Shown: positions 1-9,158, counted from the stretch's first letter. The stretch is DNA of 64,000 nt from Aliirhizobium wenxiniae (GCF_014201355.1 NZ_JACHEG010000001.1:1612001-1676000), one strand, 5' to 3'. The notes: a model not told the origin generated them from the letters alone. Program-made: numbers and translations.

Positions 1-1714
1 GCGGATAGCCTGCTTTCACCGCGATCGTTCCATTCTCCGGCAAGAGGATGACAACCCTTACCTTCAACATCGAGGCGATCTGGAAGGCGGTAACCCACAG
101 CACATCGTCCAGCGTACCGGTGCTCGCAAGCTTCTTGGAGAAGAGATAGAGATCTTCCGTCGTCCGCGCCCTTTGACGGGCAGAAACCGCTTGCCGCTGC
201 ACCGCCGCCGTGAGGTTGGAGGCGACGACCGCCACGCCGAGATAGAAGAGCAGCGCGATCACGCTTTCCGGATCGCGGATCGTGAATGTGTAGCGCGGTT
301 CGAGAAAGAAGAAGTTGAAGGCAACGGCCCCGAGAAGCGAGGCAAACAATCCCGGCCCCAGCCCGCCCCGGACCGCCGAAGCAAGAACCGCCATCAGGAA
401 GACCAGCGCCAGATTACGCACGTCGAATGTCTGGTCGAGCGCAACGCCTGCGGCGATTGCCAGCGCAACGAAGACCGTGCTTTGCAGATAGTGTTTTACC
501 CGGAAAGGTCTTGGCGCCTGCGCGACCTTCACACCGCGGTCTGCCTCACCATCCTTCTGATCACCGGAAATCACATGGACGCTGATATGACCGGCATGGC
601 GGATCAGGTCATGAGTGACGGAGGCTTGCCAGAACTGCAGCCAGCGCGGTTTTGCGGGCCGGCCGACAACGATATGGGTGAAATTGTTGGCATTGGCGTA
701 GGCGATGATTTCGCGTGACGGAGAACGCCCCGGCAGCGTCACAGCCTCTGCCCCGAGCTGCTGCGCCAGCCGCATGTTGGCCGCCAACCGGTCCTTGTCC
801 TCCTCCGAAAGCGCGGCATCCTGCGGGGTGTCTAGGTGCAATACTACCCAGGGCGCTCTAAGCCGATCCGCCTGCCTTCGGGCATAACGCACCAGGCTTG
901 CTCCGTTGCGGCCATGATCCAGGCAGACGAGCAGTCTGTCGCCCGCCGCCCACGGGCCGGAAATCGCATTCGCCTGCATGTGGTTGAGCAATTGCTCGTC
1001 GACGCGCTGGGCGGTACGCCGCAAAGCCAGTTCGCGCAGCGCCGTCAGGTTGCCCGGCGAAAAGTAGTTCTCGATCGCCCGACGCGCCGTCTTCGGCATA
1101 TAGACCTTGCCGTCGTTGAGACGCTTGATCAGGTCGTCGGGGGTGATGTCGATGATCTCGACATCATCGGCCCGGTCGATGATCAGGTCCGGCACCGTTT
1201 CGCGCACCCGGATGCGGGTGATCTGCGCCACGACATCATTGAGGCTCTCGACATGCTGGATATTGAGGGTCGAATAGACGTCGATGCCCTGCGCCAGCAG
1301 TTCCTGCACATCCATGTAACGTTTCGGATGGCGGCTGCCGCTCGCATTCGTATGTGCCAGTTCATCCACCAGAACCAGCGCTGGACGGCGGGCGAGGATG
1401 GCATCGAGATCCATTTCCTCGAGGTTCTGGCCGCGATAATCGATCTGTCTGCGGCCAACGATCTCGAACCCTTCGGTGAGCGCCTCGGTTTCCTTGCGGC
1501 CATGGGTCTCCACCACGCCGATCACCACATCGACCCCGTCTGCCTGCGCGGCACGGCCGGACATCAGCATTTCATAGGTCTTGCCGACGCCGGGGGCGGC
1601 CCCGAGAAAGATCTTCAGCCGCCCACGCCCCTCCCGCTCCGCCGCGCGCAAAAGCGCATCCGGTGAAGGGCGGGTCTCGGTGTCTCGGCCGTTCCCAGGA
1701 TTGGCGTCGGGCAT
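1..1714 (-). CDS. kdpD: KdpD osmosensitive K+ sensor histidine kinase, N-terminal part (runs off the window)
   Basis: Sensor kinase that, with the response regulator KdpE, controls the kdp operon. The ATG at 1714 begins MPDANPGNGRDT. A Walker A motif GAAPGVGKT lies at about residues 38-46, inside the N-terminal KdpD cytoplasmic domain. The conserved LVDELAHTN stretch follows, then a universal-stress-protein-like domain, then four hydrophobic segments (around 540-330 of the window) matching the KdpD membrane block. 571 codons are present; the GAF-like, HisKA and ATPase parts lie beyond base 1. It is the last visible gene of the operon, separated from kdpC by a RIME-like repeat, so its expression may be partly uncoupled from kdpFABC. 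kdpE is not in the window and probably lies just beyond it. Confidence 0.95.
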   Translation of the reverse strand, partial: MPDANPGNGRDTETRPSPDALLRAAEREGRGRLKIFLGAAPGVGKTYEMLMSGRAAQADGVDVVIGVVETHGRKETEALTEGFEIVGRRQIDYRGQNLEEMDLDAILARRPALVLVDELAHTNASGSRHPKRYMDVQELLAQGIDVYSTLNIQHVESLNDVVAQITRIRVRETVPDLIIDRADDVEIIDITPDDLIKRLNDGKVYMPKTARRAIENYFSPGNLTALRELALRRTAQRVDEQLLNHMQANAISGPWAAGDRLLVCLDHGRNGASLVRYARRQADRLRAPWVVLHLDTPQDAALSEEDKDRLAANMRLAQQLGAEAVTLPGRSPSREIIAYANANNFTHIVVGRPAKPRWLQFWQASVTHDLIRHAGHISVHVISGDQKDGEADRGVKVAQAPRPFRVKHYLQSTVFVALAIAAGVALDQTFDVRNLALVFLMAVLASAVRGGLGPGLFASLLGAVAFNFFFLEPRYTFTIRDPESVIALLFYLGVAVVASNLTAAVQRQAVSARQRARTTEDLYLFSKKLASTGTLDDVLWVTAFQIASMLKVRVVILLPENGTIAVKAGYP

Positions 1715-1743
1715 GATTTACCTGTTCAAGGACTAATGGCGTC

Positions 1744-1878
1744 TGCCCCTCACCCGGCCTCCGCTGCGCTCGGCCATCCTCTCCCCGCAAGCGGGGCGAG
1801 GAGAAGCGGAGAGCTTGCGGCTTGTCTCCTTCTTCGCGTATCGACGGGGAGAAGGTGCCGGCAGGCGGATGAGGGGCA
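1744..1878. repeat. RIME-like rhizobial intergenic mosaic repeat between kdpC and kdpD
   Basis: A 135-bp element bounded by perfect 9-bp terminal inverted repeats: TGCCCCTCA at 1744-1752 and TGAGGGGCA at 1870-1878. It contains the CTCTCCCCGCAAGCGGGG type of palindrome typical of the intergenic mosaic elements abundant in Rhizobium, Agrobacterium and Sinorhizobium. It fills most of the kdpC-kdpD gap and could form a strong RNA hairpin within the operon transcript. Family assignment is from memory of the motif, not from a search. Confidence 0.7.
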
Positions 1879-1892
1879 AATGCCTGCATTCG

Positions 1893-2459
1893 CTACGTCT
1901 TAGAGCCATCCAGCGCCATGTTCAACGCCAGCACATTGACCACCGGTTCGCCGAGGAAGCCGAGTTCACGGCCCTCGACATGTGCATCGACCAGAGCTTT
2001 CACCTTGGCCTCATCCATAGCCCGTGCCTTGGCGACACGCGCCACCTGGAAATAGGCAGCTTCCGGCGAGATATGCGGATCAAGCCCGCTGCCCGATGCC
2101 GTGACGAGATCGATCGGCACCTCGACATCCGGATTGGAGGCTTTGGCGGCCTCGTAATCGGCCGTCACCCGGTCGATCAGTTTCTGGCTGGTCGGGCCGA
2201 GGTTGGAGCCGGAGGATGAAGCCGCATTGTAACCGTCACCGGCAGCCGAAGGGCGGCCGTGGAAATACTGCTCGCCGGTGAACGACTGGCCGATCAGCGC
2301 AGACCCGATTACCTGGCCATCCTTTTCGATCAGGCTGCCATTCGCCTGCGACGGAAACACCGCCTGCGCGATACCGGTCATGGCGAAGGGATAGATCAGG
2401 CCGGTAATGGCCGTGGTGGCGACGATCATGACGATGGCCGGACGAAGTTGTTTCAACAT
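1893..2459 (-). CDS. kdpC: KdpC, K+-transporting ATPase subunit C
   Basis: The 188-aa periplasm-facing accessory subunit of the Kdp P-type ATPase, which stabilises the KdpA-KdpB complex. One N-terminal membrane segment ([19 protein letters not shown]) is followed by the family's conserved stretches: [30 protein letters not shown] near the middle and [13 protein letters not shown] further on. Length is normal. The ATG at 2459 lies 12 bp after the kdpB stop, so the two genes are co-transcribed. Confidence 0.97.
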   Translation of the reverse strand: MLKQLRPAIVMIVATTAITGLIYPFAMTGIAQAVFPSQANGSLIEKDGQVIGSALIGQSFTGEQYFHGRPSAAGDGYNAASSSGSNLGPTSQKLIDRVTADYEAAKASNPDVEVPIDLVTASGSGLDPHISPEAAYFQVARVAKARAMDEAKVKALVDAHVEGRELGFLGEPVVNVLALNMALDGSKT

Positions 2460-2471
2460 TATCGTGTTTCC

Positions 2472-4559
2472 TTAAGCGAGGCCGAGCGCGGTGATGACCA
2501 CGTCGATCGCCTTGATGCCGATGAACGGGACGACGATGCCGCCGAGGCCGTAGATCAGAAGATTGCGGGACAGAAGCGCACCAGCGCCGACGGCGCGGTA
2601 TTTGACGCCCTTGAGCGACAGCGGGATCAGCGCGATGATGATCAGCGCATTGAAGATGATCGCTGACAGGATGGCACTCTGCGGCGTGGCGAGCCCCATG
2701 ATGTTCAGCACGCCGAGCTGCGGATAGAAGGCCAGGAACATCGCCGGGATGATGGCGAAATATTTGGCGATGTCATTGGCGATCGAAAACGTCGTCAGTG
2801 CCCCGCGGGTCATCAGCAACTGCTTGCCGATCTCGACTATTTCGATGAGCTTCGTCGGGTCGCTGTCGAGATCGACCATGTTGCCGGCTTCGCGGGCCGC
2901 CACCGTGCCGGTATTCATCGCCACACCGACATCGGCCTGGGCCAGCGCCGGAGCATCGTTGGTGCCGTCGCCGCACATGGCGACGAGCTTGCCCTTGGCC
3001 TGTTCTTCCCGAATGAGCGACAGCTTGTTCTCCGGCGTCGCCTGGGCGAGAAAGTCGTCGACGCCCGCTTCGGCAGCGATGGCTGCGGCCGTCATCGGGT
3101 TGTCGCCGGTAATCATCACCGTACGGATACCCATCTTTCTGAGCTCGGCAAACCGATCGCGAATACCGCCCTTGACGATGTCCTTAAGGTGGATGACGCC
3201 AAGAAGCTTTCCGTCGCGGGCAACCGCAAGCGGCGTACCGCCGGCCTTGGCGATCTCTTCGGCGATTGACTGCAACTCGCGCACCGTCTGCGACTGCGGG
3301 CTGGCGGCGAGAGCCGTGTTACCCGCAACCGGCAACGTGCCGCCGCTAACATGGGCGAGCACCGCTTCGACCGCCCCCTTGCGGATCTGGCTGCCGTCGA
3401 GATCGACGCCGCTCATCCGTGTCTGGGCGGTAAACGGCACGAAGGTCGCCTTCAGGCTTGCCATATCGCGGCCGCGGATCGCATATTTCTCCTTGGCCAG
3501 CACGACGATCGAACGGCCCTCCGGCGTTTCGTCGGCAAGCGAGGCGAGCTGTGCCGCATCGGCAAGCTCCTGTTCCGAGACGCCGCGGACCGGACGGAAT
3601 TCGGTTGCCTGACGGTTGCCGAGCGTGATCGTGCCAGTCTTGTCGAGCAGAAGCGTATCGACGTCGCCTGCCGCTTCCACGGCACGGCCGGACATGGCCA
3701 GCACGTTGAAGCGGACGAGACGATCCATGCCGGCAATGCCGATCGCCGACAGAAGCGCACCGATCGTCGTCGGGATCAGTGTGACGAACAGAGCGACCAG
3801 TACAATGACCGGAATGGAGCCACCGGCATAGGACGCAAAGCTCGGGATCGTTGCGGTAGCCAGCACGAAGATCAGCGTCATCCCGGCAAGCAGGATATTG
3901 AGCGCGATCTCGTTCGGCGTCTTCCGGTGCTGGGCGCCTTCGACGAGCGAGATCATCCGGTCGATGAAGGTCGAACCGGCAGCGGCCGTAATCCGTACCC
4001 GGATGACATCGGAGAGAACCTGTGTGCCGCCGGTGACGGCCGAACGGTCGCCGCCCGATTCACGGATGACCGGAGCGCTTTCGCCGGTAATCGCCGCCTC
4101 GTTGACGGAAGCAACGCCTTCGATCACCTCGCCATCGGAGGGAATGATATCGCCGGCCTCGACCAGCACGATATCACCCACCTTGAGCGAGGTACCGGCA
4201 ACCATTTTATAATCGCGGCCATTGCCGCTGGTGAGAAGCTTGGCCTGGGTTTCGGTCCGCGCCTTGCGCAAACTGTCCGCCTGCGCCTTGCCGCGGCCTT
4301 CCGCCACTGCCTCGGCGAAATTGGCGAATAGCACGGTAAACCAGAGCCAGAGATTGAGCTGGAAGGAAAAGCCGAGATTGTCGCCGCCGACGATAAGATC
4401 GCGCAGGAAGAGAACGGTCGTCAGGACCGACACCGTGGCCACGACGAACATGACCGGGTTCTTGGCAAGCGTGCGCGGATTAAGCTTGGTGAAAGCGGCG
4501 CCGATCGCGGGAATGAGAATGCGGCTATCGAGGATAGACGCGGATTTTGCCTGGCTCAT
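2472..4559 (-). CDS. kdpB: KdpB, K+-transporting ATPase catalytic subunit B
   Basis: P-type ATPase subunit that hydrolyses ATP to drive K+ uptake through KdpA. I see the actuator loop TGES (in [10 protein letters not shown]), the phosphorylation motif DKTGTIT, the nucleotide-domain motif [10 protein letters not shown] and the hinge [10 protein letters not shown], with membrane helices at the usual places. I chose the ATG at 4559 ([11 protein letters not shown], 695 aa) because GGAG lies about 10 bases upstream and the length fits. The frame stays open to 4613, but those extra 18 codons do not look like KdpB and their start lacks a good ribosome binding site. The 58-aa microprotein gene lies between this gene and kdpA. 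Confidence 0.97.
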   Translation of the reverse strand: MSQAKSASILDSRILIPAIGAAFTKLNPRTLAKNPVMFVVATVSVLTTVLFLRDLIVGGDNLGFSFQLNLWLWFTVLFANFAEAVAEGRGKAQADSLRKARTETQAKLLTSGNGRDYKMVAGTSLKVGDIVLVEAGDIIPSDGEVIEGVASVNEAAITGESAPVIRESGGDRSAVTGGTQVLSDVIRVRITAAAGSTFIDRMISLVEGAQHRKTPNEIALNILLAGMTLIFVLATATIPSFASYAGGSIPVIVLVALFVTLIPTTIGALLSAIGIAGMDRLVRFNVLAMSGRAVEAAGDVDTLLLDKTGTITLGNRQATEFRPVRGVSEQELADAAQLASLADETPEGRSIVVLAKEKYAIRGRDMASLKATFVPFTAQTRMSGVDLDGSQIRKGAVEAVLAHVSGGTLPVAGNTALAASPQSQTVRELQSIAEEIAKAGGTPLAVARDGKLLGVIHLKDIVKGGIRDRFAELRKMGIRTVMITGDNPMTAAAIAAEAGVDDFLAQATPENKLSLIREEQAKGKLVAMCGDGTNDAPALAQADVGVAMNTGTVAAREAGNMVDLDSDPTKLIEIVEIGKQLLMTRGALTTFSIANDIAKYFAIIPAMFLAFYPQLGVLNIMGLATPQSAILSAIIFNALIIIALIPLSLKGVKYRAVGAGALLSRNLLIYGLGGIVVPFIGIKAIDVVITALGLA

Positions 4560-4617
4560 GAAGAGGCTCCAGCTTTGATGAGGCGACCTGTGGCCCTGAC
4601 AGATCAGGGCCACACAG

Positions 4618-4794
4618 TCAGCCGCGGAGGATTTCGACGACGCAGACGACGGCGAGAATGGCCGCCATCATTGCGAGAATGGCATTGGAACCGCACCATC
4701 TCTGGCGCTCCCGGGAATTGCCCTGGACGTTCCCCTTGCCCCGCATCGGCGAGGCAAGGTCTGATTGTCTGCGAAGGGCGTGACGAATGCTCAT
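4618..4794 (-). CDS. 58-aa single-pass membrane microprotein between kdpA and kdpB
   Basis: Small frame with ATG at 4794 and TGA at 4618, preceded by a near-perfect AAGGAG 7 bases upstream. The N-terminal half is basic and polar ([12 protein letters not shown]). The C-terminal part, residues about 36-56, is one hydrophobic helix beginning [15 protein letters not shown]. It sits in the 246-bp gap between kdpA and kdpB, in the same orientation. Its tail clearly resembles that of the 55-aa protein at 7052-7219 (both have GS[N/D]AIL..MA..LAVV), so the two look like paralogues. Function is unknown; location suggests an accessory or regulatory peptide of the Kdp pump. It could in principle be an untranslated spacer, but the ribosome binding site and the paralogue argue against that. 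Confidence 0.7.
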   Translation of the reverse strand: MSIRHALRRQSDLASPMRGKGNVQGNSRERQRWCGSNAILAMMAAILAVVCVVEILRG

Positions 4795-4805
4795 GTCGGA
4801 TCTCC

Positions 4806-6509
4806 TTAGAACGCCTGGCCGGCGATCATCGCCAGATGTTCGACGATCGGACCGAGTGCCAAAGCGGGGAAGAAGGTCAGGCCGCCGACGATCAGGATCG
4901 TGCCGACGAGAAGGCCGACGAACAGCCCGCCATCGGTGGGGAAAGTGCCGACAGAAGCCGGAACCGTCTTCTTGGCGATCAGCGAGCCGGCAATCGCAAG
5001 CGCCGGGATGATCACCAGGAACCGCCCCATCAGCATGCCGAGGCCAAGCGTGATGTTGTACCAGGGCGTATTGGCCGTCAGGCCGCCGAATGCCGAACCG
5101 TTATTGGCTGCGGCAGACGTATAGGCGTAGATGATTTCCGAGAACCCGTGCGGGCCGCCGGTGCCGACCGATGCCACCGCCGAGGGCATGACGCTCGAGA
5201 TCGCGGTAAACACCAGCATGGCGAGCGGCAGGCAGAGAATGGCGAGTACGGCCATCTTCATCTCCTTCGCCTCGATCTTCTTGCCGAGATATTCCGGCGT
5301 GCGACCGACCATCAGGCCTGCCACGAAAATGGCGATGATGATGAAGAGAACGATGCCGTAGAAACCCGCGCCGACACCGCCGACGATGACTTCGCCGAGC
5401 TGCATGTTGATGAGCGGAATGAGGCCGCCGAGTGCCGTGAATGAACCATGCATGGCGTTGACCGCCCCGCAGGATGCGGCTGTGGTGATGACGGCAAACA
5501 GCGAGGACATGACGATGCCGAAGCGGACTTCCTTGCCTTCCATGTTGCCGCCGGAAAGGCCCATCGCATGCATGATCGGGTTACCCGAAGCTTCCGCCCA
5601 ATAGACAACGGTGACGCCGATGATGAACAGGATGCCCATTGCGCCGAGGATCGCCCAGCCCTGGCGCTGGTTGCCGACCATGCGTCCGAAGACATTGGTG
5701 AACGCAGCGCCGATCGCAAAGATCGACAGCATCTGGATCATGTTCGAGATGTTGTCGGGATTTTCGAACGGATGTGCCGAATTGGCATTGAAGAAACCGC
5801 CGCCATTGGTGCCGAGCATCTTGATGGCGAGCTGCGAGGCGACGGGGCCGACAGCGATCGTCTGTTTTACGCCCTCAAGCGTGGTGGCCTCGATGTAAGG
5901 ACCGAACGTCTGCGGCACGCCAAGCCAGACATAGACGAGCGTCAGCACGATGCAGATCGGCAGCAGGATGTAGAGGACGGCGCGGGTCATATCGACCCAG
6001 AAATTGCCGATCGCTTTTCCCGAGGCGCGCGAAAAGGCGCGGATCAGACCGATGGCGATCGCCATGCCGGTTGCGGCGGAAACGAAGTTCTGCACGGCCA
6101 AGCCCGCCATCTGGCTGAGATAGGACATGGTGCTTTCGCCGCCATAGCTTTGCCAATTGGTGTTGGCGACAAAGCTGATCGCTGTGTTGAAGGAGAGGTC
6201 AGGCCCGACAGCGGGCATGCCGGCCGGATTGAGCGGCAGCACGTCCTGCAGGCGCAGGAGAAAATAGAGAACCAGCGTGCCGGCGAGATTGAACATCAGC
6301 AGCGCGAACGCATAGGTCGTCCAGTGATGCTCTTCGCGTTCACTGGTGCCGGCCAGCGTATAAAGTCCCCGTTCGATCGGAACAAGAACCGGTGAAAGCA
6401 ATGTGCGTTCGCCGGAGAACACCCGCGTCATATAGGCGCCGAGCGGTTTGACGAGCACGATCAGGATCCCGCAGAAGACGAGGATCTGTAACCATCCATT
6501 GAGGGTCAT
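4806..6509 (-). CDS. kdpA: KdpA, K+-transporting ATPase channel subunit A
   Basis: Potassium-binding, channel-like subunit (567 aa) of the high-affinity Kdp pump, in the inner membrane. It has about ten hydrophobic segments. The selectivity-filter signature [19 protein letters not shown] is present, as is the conserved start with KPLGAYM. Length is typical for KdpA. It follows kdpF by 31 bp and is followed by a 58-aa microprotein gene 11 bp after its stop. The ATG at 6509 ([11 protein letters not shown]) leads directly into the first helix, so this start is favoured although the Shine-Dalgarno is weak. Confidence 0.97.
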   Translation of the reverse strand: MTLNGWLQILVFCGILIVLVKPLGAYMTRVFSGERTLLSPVLVPIERGLYTLAGTSEREEHHWTTYAFALLMFNLAGTLVLYFLLRLQDVLPLNPAGMPAVGPDLSFNTAISFVANTNWQSYGGESTMSYLSQMAGLAVQNFVSAATGMAIAIGLIRAFSRASGKAIGNFWVDMTRAVLYILLPICIVLTLVYVWLGVPQTFGPYIEATTLEGVKQTIAVGPVASQLAIKMLGTNGGGFFNANSAHPFENPDNISNMIQMLSIFAIGAAFTNVFGRMVGNQRQGWAILGAMGILFIIGVTVVYWAEASGNPIMHAMGLSGGNMEGKEVRFGIVMSSLFAVITTAASCGAVNAMHGSFTALGGLIPLINMQLGEVIVGGVGAGFYGIVLFIIIAIFVAGLMVGRTPEYLGKKIEAKEMKMAVLAILCLPLAMLVFTAISSVMPSAVASVGTGGPHGFSEIIYAYTSAAANNGSAFGGLTANTPWYNITLGLGMLMGRFLVIIPALAIAGSLIAKKTVPASVGTFPTDGGLFVGLLVGTILIVGGLTFFPALALGPIVEHLAMIAGQAF

Positions 6510-6540
6510 GTGAGGAAACTTTCAGTTCCCGAAGGCTTCG

Positions 6541-6630
6541 TCAGAAGCGTTCGGGGCGGATGAGAGCATAGGTGAGGTAAAGTGTGAGAATGACGGTGAC
6601 CGCACCGCCGAGCACGTAGTCGAGTATCAT
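6541..6630 (-). CDS. kdpF: KdpF, small K+-ATPase subunit
   Basis: A 29-aa single-helix peptide (MILDYVLGGAVTVILTLYLT, then YALIRPERF). The closing Y-A-L-[IL]-x-P-E motif is the hallmark of KdpF, which binds and stabilises the KdpABC complex. A GGGGAG ribosome binding site lies upstream of the ATG at 6630. It is immediately upstream of kdpA, as in other bacteria. Confidence 0.93.
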   Translation of the reverse strand: MILDYVLGGAVTVILTLYLTYALIRPERF

Positions 6631-6643
6631 CGCGCTCTCCCCT

Positions 6644-6727
6644 TCAAAGCCTGTCGCAGGCACGGGTGTAGGCGAAGCACAGGCCGAAGAAGACGACCGC
6701 CGTGCCGATTAAGATGAGGTCCAGCAT
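6644..6727 (-). CDS. 27-aa KdpF-like membrane microprotein, first gene of the kdp operon
   Basis: ATG at 6727, stop at 6644, only 13 bp before kdpF. The peptide is one hydrophobic helix, MLDLILIGTAVVFFGLCFAY, with the short tail TRACDRL. AAAGGAA lies upstream of the start. It resembles KdpF in size and topology but lacks the YAL...PE tail, ending instead in a [C][D/E]RL motif. From memory, unnamed peptides with such a tail occur next to kdp genes in other proteobacteria. I infer a second small accessory subunit of the pump; the role is not proven. Confidence 0.7.
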   Translation of the reverse strand: MLDLILIGTAVVFFGLCFAYTRACDRL

Positions 6728-6755
6728 GATCCGGGTTCCTTTGAACTGATCGAGA

Positions 6756-6833
6756 CCAGACAAGCGGAATGGCGCCGTCCGGAAAGACGGCACCTCATGA
6801 GTGTCTGGCAGGGAGAGGATCTTTCGATCTCCC
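6756..6833 (-). promoter_or_regulatory. structured 5' leader of the kdp operon
   Basis: Two neighbouring stem-loops can form in the transcript upstream of the first kdp gene. One is an outer 7-bp stem (CCAGACA 6756-6762 with TGTCTGG 6802-6808) enclosing a 6-bp hairpin (GCCGTC 6774-6779 with GACGGC 6786-6791). The other pairs GGGAGA 6811-6816 with TCTCCC 6828-6833. No known riboswitch class is recognised. The structures lie between the putative KdpE operator and the first ATG. Confidence 0.4.
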
Positions 6834-6890
6834 GGGACCGAATATGGCGCCGGAGCGCATAGGGGTTCGAGACGGACGGGAGAGCAAAGA

Positions 6891-6912
6891 TATAGGAATT
6901 TTATAGGAGTTT
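6891..6912 (-). promoter_or_regulatory. candidate KdpE operator, tandem 11-bp direct repeat
   Basis: Two head-to-tail copies, TATAGGAATTT (6891-6901) and TATAGGAGTTT (6902-6912), with exactly one helical turn of spacing. They stand out as an AT-rich island about 165-185 bp upstream of the first kdp ATG. OmpR-family regulators such as KdpE bind direct repeats with this spacing, and the known E. coli site is also a T/A-rich tandem sequence. Assignment is by position and architecture only. Confidence 0.5.
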
Positions 6913-6965
6913 TTCGGGGCACCGGAGCATGAGTTGCCGCGGGAACCGCCTCGCCGTTTCGCGTT

Positions 6966-7028
6966 TGCCCCTTACCATCCCCCTCTCCGGTCTACGGGGA
7001 GAGGGCGATGGCAGGCGGATAAAGGGTA
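6966..7028. repeat. short RIME-like intergenic repeat upstream of kdp
   Basis: About 63 bp with decayed terminal inverted repeats (TGCCCCTTA at 6966-6974 and TAAAGGGTA at 7020-7028) and a central hairpin CCCTCTCC/GGGAGAGG. Its right end, GGCAGGCGGATAAAGGGTA, matches the right end of the larger element at 1744-1878 at 16 of 19 positions, so both belong to one repeat family. It could end transcription from the small-protein operon above it. The rest of the 6728-7051 gap holds the kdp leader and promoter. Confidence 0.55.
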
Positions 7029-7051
7029 TCGCCGCGAACGTGCGAAGCCAC

Positions 7052-7219
7052 TCAGAACAAAACTATTTCGATCACACCAGCGACCGCGACAACAGCAAGC
7101 ATCACGGCCATTATGCCAAGGATGGCATCCGAGCCGCGCAACTGCCCGGCACCGGCCAAACACAGCATCTGGCTACGAGGATAGATATGCCCCCGTAGAT
7201 ATCCGAACATGTGAAACAT
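7052..7219 (-). CDS. 55-aa single-pass membrane microprotein, paralogue of the kdpA-kdpB microprotein
   Basis: Chosen start is the ATG at 7219 (MFHMFGYLRGH), 10 bp after the preceding gene. In-frame alternatives are 7210 and an upstream TTG/ATG at 7279/7276 that would overlap that gene. Ribosome binding is weak at all of them, so the start is uncertain. The C-terminal helix (GSDAILGIMAVMLAVV) matches the tail of the 58-aa protein at 4618-4794. No known function. It is the last gene of a three-gene small-protein operon directly upstream of kdp. Confidence 0.55.
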   Translation of the reverse strand: MFHMFGYLRGHIYPRSQMLCLAGAGQLRGSDAILGIMAVMLAVVAVAGVIEIVLF

Positions 7220-7229
7220 GACACGTCGC

Positions 7230-7508
7230 TCACGCCCGGCCCGCAACACGGCTGGCCGCAGACAGCCCGCGCGCATCAAAAGCTTCGCCCTGCGTCAGCG
7301 TCACATGCTCCGGCAGGCACCAGACGGCGCCGGGAATGTGGTCACTTTCGAACATGGCGAAATGCACCGCCGAAGCGCGATCGGTGAAAAGCCCGCCGAC
7401 CTTGCCTTGCGCGTCACTGACGATCCAGCGGCCACTCTTGTCACGACCGACAGTGAAACGGATACCTGTCGCGGGAGGCTCCCGGTCGTTCATTGAAAAC
7501 TTGCCCAT
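7230..7508 (-). CDS. 92-aa soluble hypothetical protein
   Basis: ATG at 7508 (MGKFSMNDREPP), preceded by GAGGAGA at good spacing. The frame stays open further upstream, but that part has no ribosome binding site and overlaps the previous gene. The core pattern (IRFTVGRDKSGRWIVSD, then GGLFTDRASAVHFAMFES) recalls small DUF2188-like domains with alternating strand-helix structure, common as hypothetical proteins in rhizobia. No membrane segment is seen. It is sandwiched between two small membrane-protein genes in the same orientation. Function unknown. Confidence 0.65.
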   Translation of the reverse strand: MGKFSMNDREPPATGIRFTVGRDKSGRWIVSDAQGKVGGLFTDRASAVHFAMFESDHIPGAVWCLPEHVTLTQGEAFDARGLSAASRVAGRA

Positions 7509-7519
7509 ATCATTTCTCC

Positions 7520-7723
7520 TCATCCGACCATCACCGCGAGTGCCGCAATAGCGCAGAAACCGACGCCCAGGACGCCGATAAGGCGCAGGGCGATCGCAAG
7601 GCTCATGCCGGCAGCAGCGCCACCGGCGCGGCATGTGTCCGGATAAGCATGTGCCAGGCGGCGGCGCTGTGCCTCGGCCTCAGTAAGGTGGAGAAGATGG
7701 ATACTGCCCAGACGACCATACAT
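7520..7723 (-). CDS. 67-aa hypothetical membrane microprotein
   Basis: ATG at 7723 with an AAGGAG ribosome binding site 7 bases upstream. The first 38 residues are polar (MYGRLGSIHLLHLTEAEAQ). The last 29 form one hydrophobic helix (MSLAIALRLIGVLGVGFCAI). It is the first gene of the small-protein operon (67, 92, 55 aa) upstream of kdp. The family is not recognised. The 184-bp gap above it (7724-7907) holds its likely promoter and the dadA terminator. Confidence 0.6.
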   Translation of the reverse strand: MYGRLGSIHLLHLTEAEAQRRRLAHAYPDTCRAGGAAAGMSLAIALRLIGVLGVGFCAIAALAVMVG

Positions 7724-7862
7724 GGGTCACTCCTTGTCGATCGAAGTTCCGCGTCAAAGCGTGCGGAACGGACACCGAATGCGGTGCCTGATCGAAAGGT
7801 AGCGACTGCCTCATAGGCATTCGATTGGTGTGGAGACACGAAGAAATAGGGAAGTCATAAAG

Positions 7863-7893
7863 CCGCCGCGACCGGATCGGACCGGCGCGGCGG
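7863..7893 (-). terminator. GC-rich hairpin after dadA
   Basis: CCGCCGCG pairs with CGCGGCGG and the inner CCGG with CCGG, with one bulged base and a short loop. It lies 15 bp past the dadA stop; on the minus strand a short T-rich stretch follows (TTTATGACTT). A likely intrinsic terminator. Confidence 0.6.
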
Positions 7894-7907
7894 GCAAATT
7901 GGAAGGC

Positions 7908-9158
7908 TCAGGCGTAGCGCGAGACGGCGAGATCGGTCGCGTCGATTTCCGGCTTCTTGCCGCTGACGATGGAACTGATGACCTTGGCCGAGCCGCAGCT
8001 CATCGTCCAGCCGAGCGTGCCATGGCCTGTATTGAGGAACAGGCCCTTGACCTTGGTCGCGCCGATCACCGGCGTACCATCCGGCGTCATCGGGCGCAGG
8101 CCGGACCAGAAATCCGCCTTGGAAACATCGCCACCCGGAAAGAGATCGGTGACGGAATGTTCCAGCGTCGCGCGCCTTTTCTGTCCGAGGTCGTTGGTAT
8201 AGCCGGAAATTTCCGCCATGCCGCCGACGCGGATACGGTCGCCAAGCCGTGTGATGGCGATCTTGTAGGTCTCGTCCATCACCGTCGATTCAGGCGCACG
8301 CGAAGCATCGACGATCGGGATTGTCAGGGAATAGCCCTTGACCGGGTAGACCGGCAGCTTGATGCCGAACTGCTTGACCAGCATCGGCGAATAGCTGCCG
8401 AGCGCCACGACGACGGCATCACCGCGCAGCGTCTCGCGATCGGTCACAACACCCTTGATGGCGCCACCTTCGACATCGAGGGCCTTGATATTGGTGCCGT
8501 AGACGAATTTCACCCCCATAGCAGCCGCTTTCAGCGCCAGCGCATTGGTGAACTTGAAACAGTCGCCCGTCTCGTCCTTCGGCGTCAGAAGTCCGCCGAC
8601 CATCTTCTGTCGCACATGTTTCAGCGCCGGTTCGACGCGGATGCAGCCGTCAGGATCGAGCACTTCGTAGGGAACTCCGTCCGCTGCCAGCGCCTTGACG
8701 TCCTTCGCCGACGCATCAAGCTGCTGCTGGGTGCGGAAGAGCTGAAGGGTACCCTGCATGCGTTCATCGTAGGCGATGCCGGTTTCATCACGGACTTCAG
8801 CAAGGGAGATACGCGCATAATCGGCGATCCGAAGCATGCGGCTCTTGTTGATCGCGTAACGCTCGGACGTGCAGTTCATCAGCATCTGAGTCATCCAGGA
8901 GAGCATGGCTGCATCCATCTTCGGGCGCAGGATCAGCGGAGCATGCTGCATGAACAGCCATTTCATCGCCTTCAGCGGGATACCGGGCGCCGCCCAGGGG
9001 GAGCAGTAACCGAAGGAAACCTCACCTGCATTGGCAAAGCTGGTTTCTAGCGCCGGACCTTCCTGCCGGTCGATGACCGTTACCTCATGGCCGGCCTTAG
9101 CCAGTTGATAGGCGGATGTAACGCCGACAACGCCGGCTCCGAGAACGATGACTTTCAT
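7908..9158 (-). CDS. dadA: D-amino acid dehydrogenase small subunit, DadA
   Basis: A 416-aa FAD enzyme at the inner membrane that oxidises D-alanine to pyruvate and ammonia, passing electrons to the quinone pool. The N terminus carries the dinucleotide-binding motif [20 protein letters not shown] followed by VIDRQ. The DadA-typical [19 protein letters not shown] comes soon after, and the C-terminal [14 protein letters not shown] closes the FAD site. Length is normal. It follows the alanine racemase gene by 30 bp, so L-Ala can be racemised and then oxidised by one operon, probably under the divergent Lrp-type regulator. Confidence 0.95.
   Translation of the reverse strand: MKVIVLGAGVVGVTSAYQLAKAGHEVTVIDRQEGPALETSFANAGEVSFGYCSPWAAPGIPLKAMKWLFMQHAPLILRPKMDAAMLSWMTQMLMNCTSERYAINKSRMLRIADYARISLAEVRDETGIAYDERMQGTLQLFRTQQQLDASAKDVKALAADGVPYEVLDPDGCIRVEPALKHVRQKMVGGLLTPKDETGDCFKFTNALALKAAAMGVKFVYGTNIKALDVEGGAIKGVVTDRETLRGDAVVVALGSYSPMLVKQFGIKLPVYPVKGYSLTIPIVDASRAPESTVMDETYKIAITRLGDRIRVGGMAEISGYTNDLGQKRRATLEHSVTDLFPGGDVSKADFWSGLRPMTPDGTPVIGATKVKGLFLNTGHGTLGWTMSCGSAKVISSIVSGKKPEIDATDLAVSRYA

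Noticed and set aside
836..1666. 276-codon plus-strand frame at the left edge
   Set aside because: Antisense to the kdpD coding sequence, whose Walker A and membrane segments are clear.
3351..4331. 326-codon plus-strand frame
   Set aside because: Antisense to kdpB; composition is that of a shadow frame.
4560..4613. 18-codon N-terminal extension of KdpB
   Set aside because: Does not resemble KdpB and the ATG at 4559 has a good upstream site.
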